From an uncultured Clostridia bacterium (GTDB lineage: Bacteria > Bacillota > Clostridia > TANB77 > CAG-508): a stretch of DNA of 32,750 bases. This document shows, one piece after another, positions 25,201 to 32,750 of the stretch (the first letter of the stretch is position 1; every line of letters begins with the position of its first letter). Under the pieces are notes generated by a model. The model made no database searches, was not told the origin of the DNA, and was given only the letters and a program-made list of their open reading frames with translations. The translations under genes were made by a program, and so were the position numbers. The DNA is taken from contig CANRLA010000003.1 of assembly GCA_947631315.1 (NCBI GenBank), forward strand, positions 1-32,750, read 5' to 3'.

Positions 25201-26951
25201 GGTATTTCAGTTTTTTCTCTTACCGTATAAACTATTTCACGGCGATCACTATTATTTTTTTGTAAATTTGTGAATGTATGTTTCCAGTTATTACTTGCAT
25301 TTAATTTTACTGTTTGACTTACCTCTCCATCAGCTAGTAATTCCACCTCTACTTCTTCCAGTCTTAATCCGTCTTGGTCATTATTATCAGACCAAATTTT
25401 TTCTACTGGTATACTTATGTTTGTAGTTATATGAGTATTAGTAATTGTATAACCACTTGCAGCATCTCCAGTTAATGATGATGTATAACCATTTGGTGTA
25501 TTTGCTTCTTTAACGGTATAGTTTATTACCTTTCCTGATTTATCATATTTATCTAATCCTAAAAATGTATATGTCCAGCTATTACCCTCATTAAGTTCTA
25601 TTGTTTCACCTTTTTGCACATTATCCGCTAATAACTGCACTTTTACATTTTGCGGTCTTATATTATCTTGATTGTTAGAATCTTCCCATACTTTAGTAAC
25701 AGTTATATTAGTAAGGTCAGGTTTTAATGTTTGTGTATCATCAGCACTAAAGTTAATCTTTTCGTCTTTAATTTCTACAACTGGTTGATTTGATGTATTA
25801 GAATTTGATGGAGTAGACCAATAAGTTATTTCTCTATTAATATTTAATGCTGAAATGCTAATTTTTATATCAGTATTGTTTTTTATTGAATTTACAGGTA
25901 CTTGAATATAAAAGTTATTTCCAATTGTTGATTTTATTTTATCACTTATGTTATTACCTGTTATTTCTACCTTACTACTATTTAAGATTTTAATATCTGT
26001 TTGTGTTATAGCGTTTGCAGTTACTGTTGCACTAAAATTTGTATAGTTATCACTATTTTTTGTTATTTTATAAGGTCCTATTACATAATGTCCGTTACTA
26101 TTCTCTATTGTTACTCCATTTTTTATTAATGTTAATGCTTGATTTGATGTGTTTGATGTATAAGTTTTGTGTCGTTCTGGCTCTGATATTAGATAATCAT
26201 ATAATGCATCTATTGGACACTCCTCTTCATCATAACTATATTTACTACATATATCTACTTTGTTTGCACCACCATTTTGTGTGCCTACATAAAAAGTTTC
26301 TGCTTTAGTAGGTTGGTACTGACCATTTGCATTTGTTATATACCATATTGCAGCTTGTTGTATAACTTCTATCAAATCTTTAAACTTTTGTTCTTTTGAA
26401 GAATTATTTTCAGCTGTCATTCCTGTTAAGAAAGCATCTTTATTCAATGAATCACCATATGAATCTTTAACTTTACTTAATAACGTATTAACTGAATCTT
26501 CATCTTCAGGTATGCAAATATTATCTAAAAGCCATAGTAATTTATTATAATTTTCTCCCTGTGGAAATACGCTTTCACTATTGTATGGAGAGGAGATTTT
26601 CGATTTATCTTTGAAATCAAAATATTGATTATATTGTACTATACTACTTTGCGAATTTTCTGACCCAAATCCAATTCCATCTTTTATACAATATAATGCT
26701 TCGCTAGTATTTTTAGGAGATGTTCCACCAGCATCAGTATATTCAACTATTTTAATTATTGGTAAAGGTGCACTACTACCACCGTTCTTTCTTCCTGAGG
26801 TGTAATAACCTGTTGGTCTGCCATTTCCTTTGCCATATAGGCCTAGATATTTTCCAGGCGTGGTACTTTGTGCAAAATTGGAATTACAAAATAGTATTGC
26901 AATTGTTATAAAAAAAGTTAGTAATAATCCTATTTTTTTAGTTTTTTTCAT
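22236..26951 (-). CDS. Giant thioester-type surface adhesin with three CnaB domains and four FDLALRK stalk modules
   Basis: 1571 residues. Signal peptide 1-27. About 33-260 looks like a thioester (TQXA) domain: Cys88 in EALYCIKDG and Gln199 in IQQAAIW would form the bond used for covalent host attachment. Three CnaB domains (about 413-508, 511-606, 608-702) each keep the isopeptide set: Lys420/Glu482/Asn505, Lys518/Glu579/Asn602, Lys615/Glu675/Asn698. Four longer modules follow, each opening with FDLALRK and joined by acidic DDDDFEK linkers; they resemble DUF11/fimbrial isopeptide repeats. The C-terminus has TVVTG, a membrane segment and KKYVV, with no LPxTG. ATG follows CGGAGGAATATATA. Own promoter and terminator. 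Paralogue of 27230-31009. Confidence 0.88.
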   Translation of the reverse strand: MKKTKKIGLLLTFFITIAILFCNSNFAQSTTPGKYLGLYGKGNGRPTGYYTSGRKNGGSSAPLPIIKIVEYTDAGGTSPKNTSEALYCIKDGIGFGSENSQSSIVQYNQYFDFKDKSKISSPYNSESVFPQGENYNKLLWLLDNICIPEDEDSVNTLLSKVKDSYGDSLNKDAFLTGMTAENNSSKEQKFKDLIEVIQQAAIWYITNANGQYQPTKAETFYVGTQNGGANKVDICSKYSYDEEECPIDALYDYLISEPERHKTYTSNTSNQALTLIKNGVTIENSNGHYVIGPYKITKNSDNYTNFSATVTANAITQTDIKILNSSKVEITGNNISDKIKSTIGNNFYIQVPVNSIKNNTDIKISISALNINREITYWSTPSNSNTSNQPVVEIKDEKINFSADDTQTLKPDLTNITVTKVWEDSNNQDNIRPQNVKVQLLADNVQKGETIELNEGNSWTYTFLGLDKYDKSGKVINYTVKEANTPNGYTSSLTGDAASGYTITNTHITTNISIPVEKIWSDNNDQDGLRLEEVEVELLADGEVSQTVKLNASNNWKHTFTNLQKNNSDRREIVYTVREKTEIPEYTKTVSGNQTDGFTITNYHKTDKTQVSVKKVWDDSDNAQSTRPSSVVVELLANGEVKNEATLNEGNNWQYTFTDLDTDKDGQEIFYTVIEKDLPRGYTAQITGNSRSGFVIKNTYKKFDLALRKYITKINDVLLKDLNIPSRNPNINDTGLESKQDTTADYNHKKDPILVKNNDKVTYNITIYNEGEKTGYASQIIDQLPRGLVLLSSGTVTSTGSDGQEKNTYKIQYNENTNRVIFEIQDQAKDLKTFDGDLDYETIEIDCKVNYEAMMGNNGILTNVAYISNDYDTEDNTNGSDIDSQPSNSPNVNKDNMENYKGKNTNPDDLSDSNHYYEGEEDDDDFEKVYIKNFDLALRKFITAVNETELKTNGEYDRAPTVDVSPLLNGEKTADYKHSKEPIKVKVGDIVTYTLRIYNEGQVDGYADEIVDHLPPELEFLPNDEMNKKYLWTLDSSDETGRTIKTTYLSKAQSEENILKGFNGEGTLDYKDIQVRCKVKNTTEVSKKITNIAEITASNNEYNIPDRDNDEKVKLPNDSELPNYKGNDDNKEDLTDKDYHYEGQEDDDDFEKIILEKFDLALRKFITGVNDEEITTRVPQVDTSKYGTIVDGKEITNMEYTHPKDPVRVANNDVVTYTIRVYNEGTQAGYAAEIKDDIPAGLEFIQDHEINKEYKWIMYDKDGNITTEIKKAETIATDYLSKENEKVKGENLLKGFDPTTMDTPDYKDVKIAFRVTEPNTSDRTITNKAQISKDTDEEGEEVDDTDSTPNEWNEGEDDQDVEHLYVKYFDLALRKWVSQAILIEDGIQKEMDTDHYAEQDPEPVVKVELNKDRIENTIVKFRYQIRITNEGEIEGYATEISDYIPEGLKFNQADNPKWREENGKIVTDQLKDTLLQPGESATVEVLLTWINGDENLNLKINVAEISKDSNPSDSPDIDSTPNNKKDGEDDMDDAPVILTVVTGIAQTYIAIIAGAVLIFGAGALIIKKYVV
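22319..23590 (-). repeat. Near-identical 1.27-kb segment shared with 27313-28584
   Basis: The two segments align without gaps at a constant offset of 4994 bp. Within about 22319-23060 only scattered single-base changes were seen; from there to 23590 differences are more frequent. The match begins abruptly just before the last 28 codons and fades in the linker before the third stalk module. Direct orientation. Confidence 0.9.
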
Positions 26952-26992
26952 TATATATTCCTCCGTTTAAATTGACCCATTTATCCAAAATA

Positions 26993-27021
26993 ATTATATA
27001 TAAGCAATTTGTAAAAATCAA
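26993..27021 (-). promoter_or_regulatory. Sigma-A promoter of the first giant adhesin
   Basis: Minus strand: -35 TTGATT (27021-27016), 17-bp spacer, perfect -10 TATAAT (26998-26993). Same hexamers and spacing as the promoter of the second adhesin. Confidence 0.8.
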
Positions 27022-27160
27022 TCATTTTGTATTTCAAATATATTTCAAGAATATTTCTTTTATGTTACTTTTATATTGTTATTATTTGCTTAAAAATATT
27101 TTTTATTATTAATATTTTTTATAGTACAAAAAATCAAACATAAAAAATGTCCATAATAAA

Positions 27161-27203
27161 AAAAAACCAAAATGCTATTTTATCTCTAACATCTTGGTTT
27201 TTT
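27161..27203 (-). terminator. Terminator of the second giant adhesin gene
   Basis: 14-bp stem (27161-27174 with 27190-27203, one G-T pair), loop of 15, then a run of nine T on the minus strand. 27 bp past the stop. Confidence 0.9.
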
Positions 27204-27229
27204 CATAATATAAATTATATTTCTTTATA

Positions 27230-30200
27230 TTAAATTACATATTTTTTTATTATAAACGAACCTGCAGAAATTATTAATATTGCACCGGCTATTATTGCTA
27301 TATAATTTTGTGCTATACCTGTTACTACTGTTAGTATTACTGGTGCATCATCTATATCATCTTCTCCGTCTTTTTTATTATTTGGTGTTGAATCTATATC
27401 CGGTGAATCTGATGGATTACTATCTTTACTTATTTCTGCTACATTTATTTTTAGATTTAAGTTTTCATCTCCATTTATCCATGTTAGCAATACTTCTACC
27501 GTTGCTGATTCTCCTGGTTGTAATAGTGTGTCTTTCAATTGGTCTGTTACTATCTTTCCATTTTCTTCTCTCCACTTTGGATTATCTGCTTGATTAAATT
27601 TTAATCCTTCCGGTATATAGTCTGATATCTCTGTTGCGTATCCTTCTATCTCTCCTTCGTTTGTTATTCTTATCTGATATCTAAATTTTACTATTGTATT
27701 TTCTATTCTGTCTTTATTTAGTTCTACTTTTACTACTGGCTCCGGGTCTTGCTCTGCATAATGGTCTGTATCCATCTCTTTTTGTATACCATCTTCTATT
27801 AATATTGCTTGACTTACCCATTTTCTTAATGCTAAATCAAAATATTTTACATATAGATGTTCTACATCTTGGTCGTCTTCCCCTTCATTCCATTCATTTG
27901 GTGTTGAGTCTGTATCGTCTACTTCTTCTCCTTCTTCGTCTGTATCTTTACTTATCTGTGCTTTATTCGTTATTGTTCTATCTGATGTGTTTGGTTCTGT
28001 TACTCTAAATGCTATCTTTACATCTTTATAATCAGGTGTGTCCATTGTCGTTGGATCAAATCCTTTTAATAGATTTTCTCCTTCTACTTTTTCATTTTCT
28101 TTTGATAAATAATCTGTTGCTATCGTTTCTGCTTCTTTTATTTCTGTTGTTACATTTCCTTCTTTATCATACATTATCCATTTGTATTCTTTATTTATTT
28201 CGTGTTCTTGTATAAATTCTAATCCCTCTGGAATATCATCTTTTATCTCTGCTGCATAGCCTGCTTGGGTTCCTTCATTATATACTCTTATTGTATATGT
28301 TACTATATCATTATTTGCTACTCTTACTGGATCTTTTGGATGGGTATATTCCATATTTGTTATTTCTTTTCCATCAACTATTGTTCCATATTTTGATGTA
28401 TCCACTTGTGGCACTCTTGTTGTTATTTCCTCGTCATTTACTCCTGTTATAAATTTTCTTAATGCTAAATCAAATTTTTCTAATATGATTTTTTCAAAGT
28501 CATCATCGTCTTCTTGTCCTTCATAATGATAATTTTTGTCTGTTAAATCTTCTTTATTATTATCATTTCCTTTATACTTTGGAAGTTCGCTATCTTGAGG
28601 CATTGTAACATTTTTTTCGTTATCTCTATCAGTTAGATTCTCACTATTACTACTAATTGTAATTTCAGCTATATTGGTTATTTTCTTTAATGTTTGTGCA
28701 GTTGGAGCAACTTTGCATCTAATTTGTATCTCTTTATAATTCAATGTAGAATTTGTTTGCTCAAATGCTTTTATAATATTATCTTCATCATGCTCTTTTG
28801 ATAAATATTTTGTTCTAATCGTTCTTTGTGTTCTATCTGAGCTGTCAATTGTCCATAAATATTTTTTGTTTATTTCATCATTTGGTAAAAATTCTAATTC
28901 AGGTGGTAAGTGATCTACTATTTCATCTGCATATCCATCAACTTGACCTTCATTATATATTCTTAATGTATATGTTACTATATCTCCTGTAGAAACACTG
29001 ACAGGTGTTTTTACATGTTCATAGCTTGCTGTTGTTTCTCCATTTAATAATGGATTTATATCTACTTTAGGCTCTCTATCATATAATCCATTTGTTTTTA
29101 ATTCAGTATCATTTACAGCTGTTATAAATTTTCTTAATGCTAAATCAAAATATTTTCCCTGTAATACTAAGTCTTCAAAATCATCATCATCTTCATATCC
29201 TTTACCTTGCGTAGATGTTCCTGGCGAATATGAATCTTTATTATCATTTACGTTTTCAGGTATTGAGTCCCTATCTTGAGCATTTGCATCATTATATGTT
29301 TCTGTTATTTCTGCCACATTTTTTAAATGTGTATCTGTTGTTTCTACAGAAGCTGTAACTCTACATTCAACTTGAACATCTTTATAATCTAAAACATATT
29401 GTCCATCCTTAGGATTTTTATCAAATGCCTTTATCAAGTTTCCTGCTTGATTTCTTTGTTTTGATAAATAATTTGTTCTTATTATCTTATTATCATTTGA
29501 GTCTACTGTCCATCCATAAGTTGCATTTATATTGCTTTCATTTTGTGGTACTAATTCTAATCCATTTGGTAAATAATCTGTTATTTCTTCAGCATATCCA
29601 TCTATTTCACCTTCATTGTAAACTCTAATAGTGTATATAACTTTGCTTCCTACACTTACTGGTAGTGCATTTTTTACATGTGGCTTTTTAGCTGTTGTTC
29701 CATTGTCCAACGCTGAAGCATCTCCTGTTGCTAAAGCTTGTAAATTTTGATTTGTAATTTGTGGTTCTCTTGAAGGTGTTACATCTTTTCCATTTATTTG
29801 TGTAATGAATTTTCTTAATGCTAAATCAAAATTAGGTTTTGTAATATTTTTTGTATCTTCAAAGTTAATTACTACATTATTTTTTTCGATAATAACTACT
29901 GGTTGTGTTGTAGAAACTTGATTTGAAGATGCTGACCAATATGTTAATGTTTTTTCCTCTTTCTCTGCTGATATTCGTATTTTTACTTGTGAAACTGAAG
30001 TATTTGAAGGGAATTGTATATAAAATTCTTGTCCTATTGCATTTTTTATTTTTTCTGTTGTTGTACTTCCTCCAAATTCAGTTCTATTGCTATCAACTAT
30101 TTTAGCTGTATCTATTTCTGATTGACCATTTAAAACTTTTGCATCAAAACTTGCATATTGGTTTATATTTTCTGCTGTTAATTTATATGGTCCTACAAAA

Positions 30201-31009
30201 ACATCTCCGCCGTCAAATATTATTGTTGCTTTATCTTTTTCAAGATTGATTGAATTACTACTTGATATAGATTCATATTGATAGTCACTATTTAGTTCAG
30301 CTCCCTTAATTAAATATTCATAAATTTTTGAAATTGGACTATCTGTTTCATCTACTTCATATTTATCTCCTAAACTTGTCGATGTTCTACCATTGTCATC
30401 TGATACATGAAATGTATCATTCTTATTAGGTTCATACTCATCTCCACTATTTGTTATATACCATATTGCTGTTTGTTGAATTACTTCTAAGATATCTTTT
30501 TGTTCCTCTGCATCTGTCACATATTCTGTAAAATCAGTTGCCTCAGCTTTTTCTAGTAAAGTATTTACTGATTTACTATCTTCAGGGATACATATATTAT
30601 CTAATATCCACATTAATTTATTATAATTATTATTTGTAGGAAGTGCGCTTTTATATGTTGAATCTATTGAGTTAGGATTCCTTAAGTCAAAGTATTCTGT
30701 ATAATGTACTATTGGTTGAGAGCCACCTGCTCCAAATCCAACTCCATCTTTTAGACAATAAATAGCTTCATTATTATTTTTTTGAGTATTTCCATTTTGA
30801 TTATCATATTCGACTATTTTTATTATAGGTAATTTATTACCATTATTTTTTCTACCTGATGTATAAAAACCTGTAGGTCTACCATTTCCTTGTTCATATA
30901 ATCCTAAATACTTGCCATTAGTTGTATTTGCTGCAAAACTGCTTGTATTAAAAACTAGCATTGCAATTAAAAATAAAAATACAATTAATAAATTTTTAAA
31001 TTTTTTCAT
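27230..31009 (-). CDS. Giant thioester-type surface adhesin with four FDLALRK stalk modules (paralogue, no CnaB)
   Basis: 1259 residues. Signal peptide 1-27. The N-terminal thioester-like domain matches the paralogue: KYLGLYEQGNGRPTGFYTSG, Cys85 in EAIYCLKDG, and Gln179 in IQQTAIW. The three CnaB domains of the paralogue are absent; the first FDLALRK module follows directly. Modules 2-4 line up with modules 2-4 of the paralogue and the last two are almost identical. C-terminus: TVVTG, membrane segment, KKYVI. Start ATG 31009 with GGAGATAG ahead. Tandem copy with its own promoter and terminator, so the two can be expressed separately. Host target unknown. Confidence 0.88.
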   Translation of the reverse strand: MKKFKNLLIVFLFLIAMLVFNTSSFAANTTNGKYLGLYEQGNGRPTGFYTSGRKNNGNKLPIIKIVEYDNQNGNTQKNNNEAIYCLKDGVGFGAGGSQPIVHYTEYFDLRNPNSIDSTYKSALPTNNNYNKLMWILDNICIPEDSKSVNTLLEKAEATDFTEYVTDAEEQKDILEVIQQTAIWYITNSGDEYEPNKNDTFHVSDDNGRTSTSLGDKYEVDETDSPISKIYEYLIKGAELNSDYQYESISSSNSINLEKDKATIIFDGGDVFVGPYKLTAENINQYASFDAKVLNGQSEIDTAKIVDSNRTEFGGSTTTEKIKNAIGQEFYIQFPSNTSVSQVKIRISAEKEEKTLTYWSASSNQVSTTQPVVIIEKNNVVINFEDTKNITKPNFDLALRKFITQINGKDVTPSREPQITNQNLQALATGDASALDNGTTAKKPHVKNALPVSVGSKVIYTIRVYNEGEIDGYAEEITDYLPNGLELVPQNESNINATYGWTVDSNDNKIIRTNYLSKQRNQAGNLIKAFDKNPKDGQYVLDYKDVQVECRVTASVETTDTHLKNVAEITETYNDANAQDRDSIPENVNDNKDSYSPGTSTQGKGYEDDDDFEDLVLQGKYFDLALRKFITAVNDTELKTNGLYDREPKVDINPLLNGETTASYEHVKTPVSVSTGDIVTYTLRIYNEGQVDGYADEIVDHLPPELEFLPNDEINKKYLWTIDSSDRTQRTIRTKYLSKEHDEDNIIKAFEQTNSTLNYKEIQIRCKVAPTAQTLKKITNIAEITISSNSENLTDRDNEKNVTMPQDSELPKYKGNDNNKEDLTDKNYHYEGQEDDDDFEKIILEKFDLALRKFITGVNDEEITTRVPQVDTSKYGTIVDGKEITNMEYTHPKDPVRVANNDIVTYTIRVYNEGTQAGYAAEIKDDIPEGLEFIQEHEINKEYKWIMYDKEGNVTTEIKEAETIATDYLSKENEKVEGENLLKGFDPTTMDTPDYKDVKIAFRVTEPNTSDRTITNKAQISKDTDEEGEEVDDTDSTPNEWNEGEDDQDVEHLYVKYFDLALRKWVSQAILIEDGIQKEMDTDHYAEQDPEPVVKVELNKDRIENTIVKFRYQIRITNEGEIEGYATEISDYIPEGLKFNQADNPKWREENGKIVTDQLKDTLLQPGESATVEVLLTWINGDENLNLKINVAEISKDSNPSDSPDIDSTPNNKKDGEDDIDDAPVILTVVTGIAQNYIAIIAGAILIISAGSFIIKKYVI

Positions 31010-31050
31010 TTTCTACTATCTCCATAATTTAATTTCAATCATACATTTTT

Positions 31051-31079
31051 ATTATAATATATTTTGTTCATAAAATCAA
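31051..31079 (-). promoter_or_regulatory. Sigma-A promoter of the second giant adhesin
   Basis: Minus strand: -35 TTGATT (31079-31074), 17-bp spacer, perfect -10 TATAAT (31056-31051), about 40 bp before the start codon. Confidence 0.8.
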
Positions 31080-31177
31080 GGTTTTATCAATATTTTCACC
31101 AATTCGTAAAGTGAAAATAAAATTACTTGAAAAATATTAACTATATATCAATATTTTGATAAAATAAATATAATGTA

Positions 31178-31226
31178 AAAAAAATGACAAAATTTTAACT
31201 TAATGTTAGAAATTTGTCATTTTTTT
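31178..31226. terminator. Bidirectional-looking terminator in the gap after the ORF6N gene
   Basis: 14-bp perfect stem AAAAAAATGACAAA (31178-31191) with its complement at 31213-31226, loop of 21; T-rich on both sides, eight T on the minus strand. It is about 180 bp past the ORF6N stop. The rest of the 395-bp gap (31010-31404) holds the adhesin promoter and, at 31227-31404, nothing firm: a GGAG/CTCC mini-hairpin near 31232 and a 37-codon frame without ribosome binding site. Confidence 0.7.
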
Positions 31227-31404
31227 CGTTTGGAGGCACACTCCGGTTTTATATTTTTAAAAGCACAGTAATATCAACATTTCTTTTTGATAATTCTTTA
31301 AATTCATTTATAGATAAATTACTAAAATTTGTATTTTTAGTTTTCTTTATATATTTAATCATAGCATATTGTAAAAAATAAAATACTTAGCTTATATAAA
31401 GGTA

Positions 31405-32382
31405 TTAAAAATTAATTATTTTATTTATATTTTCTATAAACTCCATTCCCTCTATCTTATTAATCCCAAAGCATTTTTTTCCTAAATCTTTAAGTGATGC
31501 TCCACAATGATAAAGTTCTTTGTTATCTATAATAATAAACCTATCATGGAATTTATCTGTGCGTGCTATTTTTAATACCCCATATTGCTCATTAAACTTC
31601 TTAATATCTAGTTTTGTTAGATTACAATTTTGTGAAGTTAAAATAATTGCTTGGACATTCTTATTTTTCTTTTGTAGCATTTTAAGAATAGTATCATCTA
31701 TATAATTATCTATTATTACTATTTTACTTTGAGCTGTTTTTATAATATCAATTATTAGTTCATAGGCATCATATATTTGTCCCTTAAAAAATATTTTTTG
31801 TTTAAATTCTTGTTCTTTATTCTTTTGTAATTCATTAAATACTTGATTGAATTTATTATCATGTTCTAATAATTTATATTCAACATTTGTTAATCTTTCA
31901 AAAACTTGTCCATTTATGGAAATAAATTTTCTCATTTCAACAAATGCATTCATTATGTTTATACTTACTTGAACTGCAATTTCATTTCTTAATAGACCCG
32001 AAAGCATTGCTATACCCTGTTCTGTGAACGCATAAGGTATATATTTTTTACCTCTATGTTTACTATTTTCATTTTTGAAACTGGTCGCAATTTGCGACCA
32101 GTTATTTTCTTGTTCTACATTTGAAACTACAATTGGCGATTTTAAATTTTCGATTTCTGTTTCTGTTAGCTGAAAACAAAAATTTTCTGGAAATCTTTCC
32201 TTATTTCTAGTAACTGTTTCATTTATTCTTTTAGTTTGATAATGATATAACATTGCTACGTCGCTATCTAGCATAACTTGTTTTCCTCTAATGCAATAAA
32301 TTAAATTCTTAATATCAACTGTTTCATATTTTACTAAATTTAAGTCATTATTCATTGGTTCAATATTGGTGTGATTATTCAT
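31405..32382 (-). CDS. ORF6N-domain protein with C-terminal PLD-like domain
   Basis: 325 residues. About 18-135 is an ORF6N domain (IRGKQVMLDSDVAMLY, RNKERFPENFCFQLT, IPYAFTEQGIAMLSGLL), a KilA-N-like DNA-binding module found in phages and scattered in bacterial genomes. A coiled stretch (about 160-195) leads to a domain (about 200-315) with a phospholipase-D-like core: KIVIIDNYIDDTIL and KFHDRFIIIDNKELYHCGASLKDLGKK (His279, Asp280, Arg281), only one half-site and without the usual HxK spacing, so nuclease activity is doubtful. ATG 32382 has GGAAGGA ahead at somewhat long spacing. Single gene with its own strong promoter that contains a palindrome; likely a mobile or defence-linked accessory gene. 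Function unknown. Confidence 0.85.
   Translation of the reverse strand: MNNHTNIEPMNNDLNLVKYETVDIKNLIYCIRGKQVMLDSDVAMLYHYQTKRINETVTRNKERFPENFCFQLTETEIENLKSPIVVSNVEQENNWSQIATSFKNENSKHRGKKYIPYAFTEQGIAMLSGLLRNEIAVQVSINIMNAFVEMRKFISINGQVFERLTNVEYKLLEHDNKFNQVFNELQKNKEQEFKQKIFFKGQIYDAYELIIDIIKTAQSKIVIIDNYIDDTILKMLQKKNKNVQAIILTSQNCNLTKLDIKKFNEQYGVLKIARTDKFHDRFIIIDNKELYHCGASLKDLGKKCFGINKIEGMEFIENINKIINF
32079..32103. repeat. Perfect 11-bp inverted repeat inside the ORF6N gene
   Basis: AACTGGTCGCA (32079-32089), 3-base loop, TGCGACCAGTT (32093-32103). It codes for part of NNWSQIATSF in the variable stretch of the ORF6N domain and is clearly richer in G and C than the gene around it. Confidence 0.8.
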
Positions 32383-32420
32383 AAATAACTTGATTCCTTC
32401 CTTGTGTAAACTTTGCTCAT

Positions 32421-32449
32421 ATTATAAAACATATGTTTGTAAAAGTCAA
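32421..32449 (-). promoter_or_regulatory. Promoter of the ORF6N gene with palindrome in the spacer
   Basis: Minus strand: -35 TTGACT (32449-32444), 17-bp spacer, perfect -10 TATAAT (32426-32421). The spacer contains the 12-bp palindrome AAACATATGTTT (32427-32438), a possible operator for self-repression. Confidence 0.8.
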
Positions 32450-32682
32450 TATATTTATACAAATAAATTATATTATATATTCCATAAAAAATATTAAAAT
32501 CAAAACCAAGCATTCGAACTGGAGGAGTATTTTTTATATATAAAAACCATTATTCAAAAAGTTCTTATTTGTTAATATTTTTAAAAATGTTAATGTAGTT
32601 TTGGAAAATTGAGAAAAATTGAAAGAAATCATAAAGAAATGGAAATGCTTGATATAAAAAGCTTTAGACAGTTAATAAATAT

Positions 32683-32701
32683 CCTCCGGCTTAGCCGGAG
32701 G
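32683..32701. other. GC-rich hairpin at the right edge (possible IS200/IS605-type end or terminator)
   Basis: CCTCCGGC (32683-32690) and GCCGGAGG (32694-32701) form a perfect 8-bp stem with a 3-base loop, followed by a second small hairpin GCCT/AGGC (about 32717-32727). No strong T-run on either side. The 300 bp from 32450 to the edge show no gene; all minus-strand frames entering from the right close by 32727. It could be the end of a transposon or the terminator of a gene outside the window. Confidence 0.5.
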
Positions 32702-32750
32702 TATTTTACTCATAACGCCTAAAAGGCTATATTACAAGCAGAGCCTCAAG

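Noticed and set aside
22236-31009. Repeated units in the adhesin genes as a possible CRISPR or satellite array
   Set aside because: The repeats are in-frame protein modules of several hundred bases with conserved FDLALRK cores, not short repeats with unique spacers.
31249-31362. 37-codon minus-strand frame starting MIKYIKKTKNTNFSN
   Set aside because: No ribosome binding site, no recognisable motif; could be a remnant but cannot be supported as a gene.
32505-32530. TTCGAAC near 32515 looking like a tRNA T-loop
   Set aside because: The flanking bases do not form the 5-bp T-stem and no acceptor or anticodon arm could be found.

Overview
The window is a low-GC, monoderm Bacillota (Clostridia-like, probably an uncultured gut-type) chromosome segment. 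The support for this is the AT-rich composition, strong AGGAGG ribosome binding sites with ATG, GTG and TTG starts, the order rpmG-secE-nusG-rplK-rplA, MraZ control of the division cluster, sortase-anchored surface proteins, cohesin/dockerin modules and an IS30 element. Most genes lie on the minus strand.

Right to left along transcription. At 31405-32382 is an ORF6N/PLD-like accessory protein. At 22236-31009 are two very large paralogous surface adhesins, each with a signal peptide, an apparent thioester domain and four 'FDLALRK' stalk modules; the first also has three CnaB isopeptide domains. Their 3' parts are almost identical over about 1.27 kb. At 19984-21971 is a two-gene operon: a membrane protein with an Ig-like ectodomain and a GGDEF protein with a degenerate receiver. 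At 15291-19861 is a truncated division/cell wall cluster (mraZ, rsmH, ftsL, ftsI) with a textbook MraZ operator, ending at an IS30 insertion (13886-15155).

The most interesting system is at 8090-13775. A 1580-residue secreted protein (NPCBM-like, transglutaminase-like Cys-His-Asp, F5/8C-like, Ig-like, C-terminal dockerin) sits 34 bp upstream of a small cohesin protein with an LPQTG sorting signal. This looks like a private, two-gene surface docking pair: the cohesin is anchored on the wall and can hold the dockerin protein. Next to it, on the plus strand, are a class B sortase (7094-7897) and a candidate substrate ending in TPKTG (5754-6875).

The left end (1-4038) is the translation block rpsB-tsf and rpmG-secE-nusG-rplK-rplA (rplA cut by the window edge). 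An orphan AgrC-type sensor kinase (4231-5511) lies between it and the surface genes. Good sigma-A promoters (17-bp spacers) can be read in front of rpmG, rpsB, the dockerin gene, mraZ, the Ig/GGDEF operon, both adhesins and the ORF6N gene. At rpsB and mraZ the -35 box lies inside the terminator arm of the gene upstream. No tRNA, rRNA, CRISPR array or prophage was seen. All homology calls are from reading motifs; no database search was run.
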